DNA of 64,000 bases. Origin: Patiria pectinifera (lineage: Eukaryota > Echinodermata > Asteroidea > Valvatida > Asterinidae). Below the pieces are notes generated by a model that was not told where the DNA came from, searched no databases, and was given only the letters and a program-made list of their open reading frames with translations. Of this stretch, positions 59,146 through 64,000 are shown one piece after another; the stretch's first letter is position 1; every line of letters begins with the position of its first letter. A program made the position numbers and the translations under genes. The stretch covers positions 25,379,513 through 25,443,512 of the forward strand of contig CM057147.1 in assembly GCA_029964075.1 (NCBI GenBank), given 5' to 3'.

Positions 59146-62100
59146 ATGGCGTTTGCCGACATAGCAGTGATGGAAACATTTCGTCTGCTTGACAAAGTCA
59201 GGGCAGATGGACCCAAAGAGAGACCGGAGAGGATCGCGCAAGAACCCCCACGGGTCAAACCTTTGCACAAAACAAAGTCCAAGGAAGGAAAACAACCGAA
59301 GACGGATCCTCTTCGAGTTTTGGACCCCGGACGCAAGAAGTTGACAACTGTTGAATCTCAGAGGGTCTTGGCCGTATTGGATGAGTCCATCAAGAGGACA
59401 GAGGTCGTCACCTTACTGCCGTACATCATTGATAATCTGGACAGGTTTAGCGTGGTGTTGGGAGCAGACCTAGTCACAGCCCTGGAGGAACAGGAAAAAA
59501 TTAAGAACTTGTACATGGATGTTTGTGATCAGCTGAGAGCCGTCAGGAATCCAGAGCCAGTCTTGGCATCCCGCACAAGCCAAGCAAGCAGGAGGTCGTC
59601 AGCTCTATCCCAGAGGAGTGGCGATACACAGAGTCGGGCGTCATCCAGGCACAGCAGTATTGTCGCAAGTGAGAACAACATCGAGGCGGAAGAAGAAGAT
59701 GAAGAGCCAGGCATCTCGGAAGAAGAGGAACAATTGATGAAGACCTTAGCCGGCTTGAAGCAACAGATAGGTTTCTCCACCCGCAACGCCCTCCGACTCC
59801 TGTCGCTGAACCCCGCCGCTGTGAACGCCGTCCGAGCCGAGCGGAAACGCAGGGACCAGGAATCCAGCACCCTCATCACGTACATGAACGAGCTGCGGGG
59901 GTTCATCCTGGAGCGATTGCTGACCACGCCCCTTGAAGAGAAGGAAAAGACGGACTACCTGACCCACATCACCATCCGAGAGAGAAATAATGCCCTAGTT
60001 ATCAAGAAGCTGTCGGCAGAGTTGCAGGCTGCTGAGGATGAGAAAGATGAAGAGGTATAACCTCTATAGGAGATACGCCTAAAGTTTTCTTTGCTTGGAA
60101 AGATTACACTCCCAGTTCAATTGCCTGTTGACATTTGCAAGATGATATTGGTTAATAACGTAGAATTTTGGTGTTTTGAGCCATAATGCAAACATATATC
60201 ATTCATGTCCTAAAGTCATCAGAATTTTGTTTTTAATTCTGTTTTTGTTTGTTTAGGTTTTAATTGCTTTTGAATTTAAAATAAGTTTGTGAATGTGTTG
60301 CTCTTGTATAAAGGCACAGAAATAGTTGAATCTTTTTTTAAACTTAATGCAATATAATGATAATGTATATTGTGAGGGATTGATAAACTGCCAATTTGTA
60401 GCCCCCCGCCCTCCCCTAACCTGCTAGTACTGCTTTCTGCAGAGTTGGTTCTTATAGAAAGCGAACTAAAATGTGCACTCCAAATTTAATTACACCTACA
60501 AAAATACACTACCAATTTAATTTTTGGGTTTGAAAGTTAACAAATGTTATTCTTTTTTCAGCACAAAGCATTATTTATCTTTGTTACCTTCGTGCTTTAC
60601 CCTCAGATCTCTAAACGAAATGAGGAGATCCGTCGTCTGAAAGCTGACCTGAACCAGATCGAGAAATTCTCTGAGGAGCACATCCGCCGCACCAAGTCAG
60701 AGGCAGACAAGCAGCAGCAGGCCGACGCCAAGAACTCGGAGGGTAAACAAGGCAAGCTACAGGCTGAGCTGCAGGCCCTGAAGACACAGCTGGCGACCAA
60801 CACGGCAGAGCACCGGGAGAGCGAGCTGGCACTCAGAAAGGTTAGGGGAAGGGATGACATCTGGCCAGTTTTGCTGTTAGTTTTACCCGCCGCCCTATTT
60901 AAGAGCCGGGGTGACCACAAATAAATGGATGGTTCTCAATATTTCATGAATGAAACATAGACTTTGCAAAGCTTGCGGGTACTTTTTAGCCGTTATCACT
61001 GCATAGAACCTTCTCAGCGACTGAAGTGATCACTGCGAAAAATTACCTGTGCGTTACAAAACAAATCTATCTGATAAGAGCATCAATAAAATCAGAGGTC
61101 ACCAGAACCAGGACAGTGGAATCGGATATGGTTACTCCACAACTTAAACATCGTACAAACTAAAGTTGGGATGGGCCCAACTACAGTTGGGACGATCCCA
61201 ACTATAAATGGGACCATCCCAACTATAGGGGAGACTTCCCCAGCTTTAGTTGCGACACTACACAAAATGTAGTTGGGACCATCCCAACTATAGTTGGGGT
61301 CATTATGGAGGACTTGCATTTTGCCAGTTTAAATGCTCCATTTAGTGTTTAAATACGTTGCGTGAGGAAATTCTTGTGAAAGAATGATGGGTTTATCCGA
61401 GTCTCCTCAATGTTATCCATCAAGAAAGAGCAAATTGTAGTTTATTGGATTTGATCATAACTTCCAATTCAACATACACGTGTAAGGAATGTGGTCATCC
61501 AATGTTGTATCCAGTGAGTTGAATAACAGCTTTCTTTCCTGTTTTTTTCCCCTTTCTTTCAGAGAAAATACAAGATTGAGACAGAGGTTGAAAATTGGAT
61601 CCAGAAGTATGACACTGACATGGGTGAACGACAGGTAAGGCCACAGGCAAACTTGAGCGAAGCGAAATTCATGGCGTCAAAATAACAATGGCGGAAGCGC
61701 TTCGAACGTTTTGTTGACGTCACAAATTTCGCGTGAAGTATGAACCGGGCTAGCTTCAGTATAATGTACATGTATGACTATGATTCGGGGGAGGGGGGGG
61801 GGAGGAGTAATACAATTCGCAGTAATTCTTAAGATGTCGGACCTATATGTACATGTATATTTGAATATAAATTACATCAGATTTAGTAATAACATCTTGG
61901 TTAAGACTCCAACTGTAGCCGTGTCCCAACTAGGGACAATGTTGTAGTTGGAGCGTATCATCTTCATTAACTCATTGGAGACATTCGGATGAAGGGTCAA
62001 AAGACATGTCCATGAAGATAGTGGTCAATTGTAGTGTCTTATATTTTTCAATTATTTTCTCTGATTACATTGAAACATTGCATCATGCCGCCTTATGCAT

Positions 62101-62752
62101 TTTGGAAAGTCTCTTATGAGTTTGAACTGTGTAGGTTCTCCTTGAGTTTTGCAGTAATGAGAATGTACAGACTCAGTGCATTACTTTGGCCCCACAATTT
62201 TAAACATTATTTTGAAACAAAGCTCAGAGAGCACATTGGCACCAAAGTTAATTACTATTTGGAAGACACACTGAAAATGTGTGCTCAATCAATTTTAAAT
62301 TTGGTTCTGCGTATTTTATGTAATTCTCACACATGAACGGGTGAATGAATTTTGATAGCTCCCAATGAGGAGGTCACACAAAACCCGCTACAACTCCTGC
62401 GTGGAGTTTGTAACTTCAAAATATCGGTGAGATGACGAACTAATACCGTACCCTTTTCTTCCAACAGGATGAATACGAGGACCTGGACACAGTCTACACC
62501 GAAGAGAAAGCCCAGCTGAACGAGCTGGAGGAACGCTTCACCACCTTAGAGACAGAGTACACCACCATCATGGAGGAGAAACGCGTCGCCCAGGAGAAGA
62601 AGGAACGGGAGGAGAGGGAGCTGGCACTGATGATCAAGGGAGCTACGGTCATCCAGGCCTTCTGGAGGTCCTACAAGTGCCGCAAGGCCCTCAAGGCTAA
62701 GAAGAAGAAAGGCAAGAAGGGCAAGAAGGGCAAAAAGGGGAAGAAGAAGTAG
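59146..62752 (+). CDS. DRC10: dynein regulatory complex protein 10 (IQ domain-containing protein D), complete
   Basis: Four exons, 59146-60054, 60607-60840, 61563-61634 and 62468-62752, all joined in phase 0, give 1500 nt: 499 residues plus TAG. Human IQCD is about 450 residues. DRC10 is a coiled-coil subunit of the nexin-dynein regulatory complex, which links doublet microtubules and tunes dynein in motile cilia and sperm tails. Seen: [18 protein letters not shown] and [17 protein letters not shown] in the N-terminal domain; a Ser/Arg-rich then acidic linker (about 165-220); long charged coiled coils (about 280-460); one IQ calmodulin-binding motif [11 protein letters not shown] (467-477); and a Lys-Gly tail with repeated KKG. 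The start is the ATG in TCAAAATGG; the frame is open further upstream but without an ATG close by. The gene diverges from TPCN1. Confidence 0.93.
60055..60606 (+). other. DRC10 intron 1
   Basis: GTATAA donor, CCTCAG acceptor. AT-rich, with no repeat or gene recognised. Confidence 0.7.
61150..61310. repeat. clustered CCCAACTATAGTTGGG inverted repeats in DRC10 intron 2
   Basis: At least seven half-sites of AGTTGGGA or TCCCAACT alternate in both orientations (TAAAGTTGGGATGGGCCCAA, CCATCCCAACTATAG and so on). A further pair (GTCCCAACTAGGGAC, TGTAGTTGGAG) lies at 61930-61960 in intron 3. The single strand would fold into several alternative hairpins. Confidence 0.75.
61635..62467 (+). other. DRC10 intron 3
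   Basis: GTAAGG donor, CAACAG acceptor. Contains a G-run at 61787-61803 and the AGTTGG motif pair; otherwise nothing recognised. Confidence 0.7.
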
Positions 62753-64000
62753 AACATATTCTCTCCCCTCTCCCAAATCTTGCTCTGTACATTTTGTTAT
62801 ATCCGTCCATTAGTCAAACTCCCTCCCTTGAACTTCTGAGTTAGCAGCTGTCCCTAATAGGACTTTGCCCATATCAGTTGTAGTTTCAATTGTATATTTA
62901 TACCCAGTGTGTTTCAATGCTCTTCCGTGTTTGGTTTTCCGCATGTTCAGATATCTTTTTTCAGGCAACAAATTTAGTTCAAAGTAGTGCCTGAGTGTGA
63001 TTCTATTTGCCGAATGTCCAATTTGCCGAGGGCCAGGTGGCTCAAATAAGCCCCTAAACACCCTCTGTTGAACACATGAAAGTGAGACCGTGATAACCTG
63101 GATAATACGCAGTGCATTGGAAAGAAAAGATTCCACACAGACATGCACACGTACATGATTTTAAAACTGACATTTTGACTGTGGCCTAATTTACTTTTAT
63201 AAAGATGGTAAAATGTCAAAATTACAATGTATCTATGAAAAGTGGAACCATGTCGACCTATATTCAACCCCATGTAAAATATGAACAATTTGATGGTAAT
63301 TTGTGTTCAATGTGAGGCGTTCTAGCAAAATGAGACAGAACTGGGCAGAGGTCGAAATGAGGGTTTGCGGGTATTAGGAAAGAGTATAAAACTATCCCTA
63401 CAGTACTGTTTGTTGCACTTCAATCGGACATTCCATTGAGAGGTTATGGCTGTTTAAAGTTTGCATGTATCGATAGTCAAAAAAGTAAAATACTGAGAGA
63501 AAGGCCTTTAACGTTCAGGTTTTATATAGATGAAAATGAAAGATGCAAATTTGTTTCTCCTTAAACATATTTGTTTTCTAAAATTTTTAATACTATTTCT
63601 CTAAAATATGCATATTGGACATATCAAAGATTACAAATACATGTATAATGTATCAGTAAATCTGAAAATCAAAGAAATGCCTCAATATTCAGTGTTTGTT
63701 TTGCGTTTTTCTCCACTTTGTGCCCAGTTCTGTCTCATTTCGCCAGAATGCCTTCAGGACAAATATGTTGCCATCTTACTGGTGTATTCAGCATCCATTG
63801 AAATTATTAGAGTATAGGCCCTACATTGTATAATAATAATATTAATAATAATAATTGTCATGTATAAAATGCAAACTGTTAAAGACTTGAACAGGATAAA
63901 AAAAAAAAACATGTTTCAGGTTTTTGAGTGTGTTGTACACCAATTTCTGTTTCTGATGTTGTAGATCATGTATGTACATTGAGAGCATGGTTAAATTTGT
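62753..64000. other. DRC10 3' flank with an inverted-repeat element
   Basis: Presumably includes the 3' UTR, but no canonical AATAAA was found close to the stop. At 63315-63754 lies a 440-bp element with ends AGGCGTTCTAGCAAAATGAG and the inverse of AAGGCATTCTGGCGAAATG, both followed inward by ACAGAACTGGGCA. A single end of the same family is in TPCN1 intron 13 near 41690. ATT-type repeats occur at 63825-63855. Confidence 0.6.

Overview
This is a window of an animal nuclear genome. Its genes are split by GT-AG introns, it is AT-rich, and it is crowded with tRNA-derived SINEs, small non-autonomous DNA transposons and minisatellites. Nothing in it is prokaryotic, viral or organellar. The animal-type laccase, the TPCN1-DRC10 gene pair and SINEs with (ATT)n tails suggest a marine invertebrate deuterostome. 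An echinoderm is my best guess; amphioxus and hemichordates cannot be excluded.

Layout. (1) 83-1033, minus strand: the first two coding exons of a laccase-type multicopper oxidase (copy B); the rest lies off the left edge. (2) 6584-22623, minus strand: a complete paralogous laccase gene (copy A). Eleven coding exons sum in frame to 695 residues, with a signal peptide, all four copper-binding motifs and a C-terminal membrane anchor. A LINE with an intact reverse transcriptase frame lies antisense in intron 8. (3) 22.6-29.0 kb: the upstream flank of copy A and a younger tandem copy of that flank, which differ by clean transposon insertions. (4) 29.0-32.3 kb: intergenic DNA with a 21-bp tandem repeat. 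(5) 32328-58558, minus strand: a complete two-pore channel gene, TPCN1-like. Twenty-four coding exons sum in frame to 904 residues. Its introns carry a 34-bp minisatellite of about 35 units, several element families and a palindrome of about 490 bp. (6) 59146-62752, plus strand: a complete DRC10/IQCD gene of four coding exons and 499 residues, whose product belongs to the ciliary nexin-dynein regulatory complex. Its start codon is 587 bp from that of TPCN1, head to head, the same arrangement as TPCN1 and IQCD in human.

Functionally the window joins two unrelated units: a tandem family of secreted or membrane-tethered copper oxidases, and a divergent endolysosomal-channel/ciliary-protein pair that probably shares one promoter. 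The exon models were built by hand from splice signals, reading phase and family motifs. Each sums to a whole number of codons, which is strong internal support. UTRs, transcription starts and polyA sites were not determined. I found no undescribed multi-gene system. The most interesting items are the conserved divergent pair, the laccase tandem with its orphan upstream copy, and several transposon families whose insertion sites can be read from paralogous empty sites.
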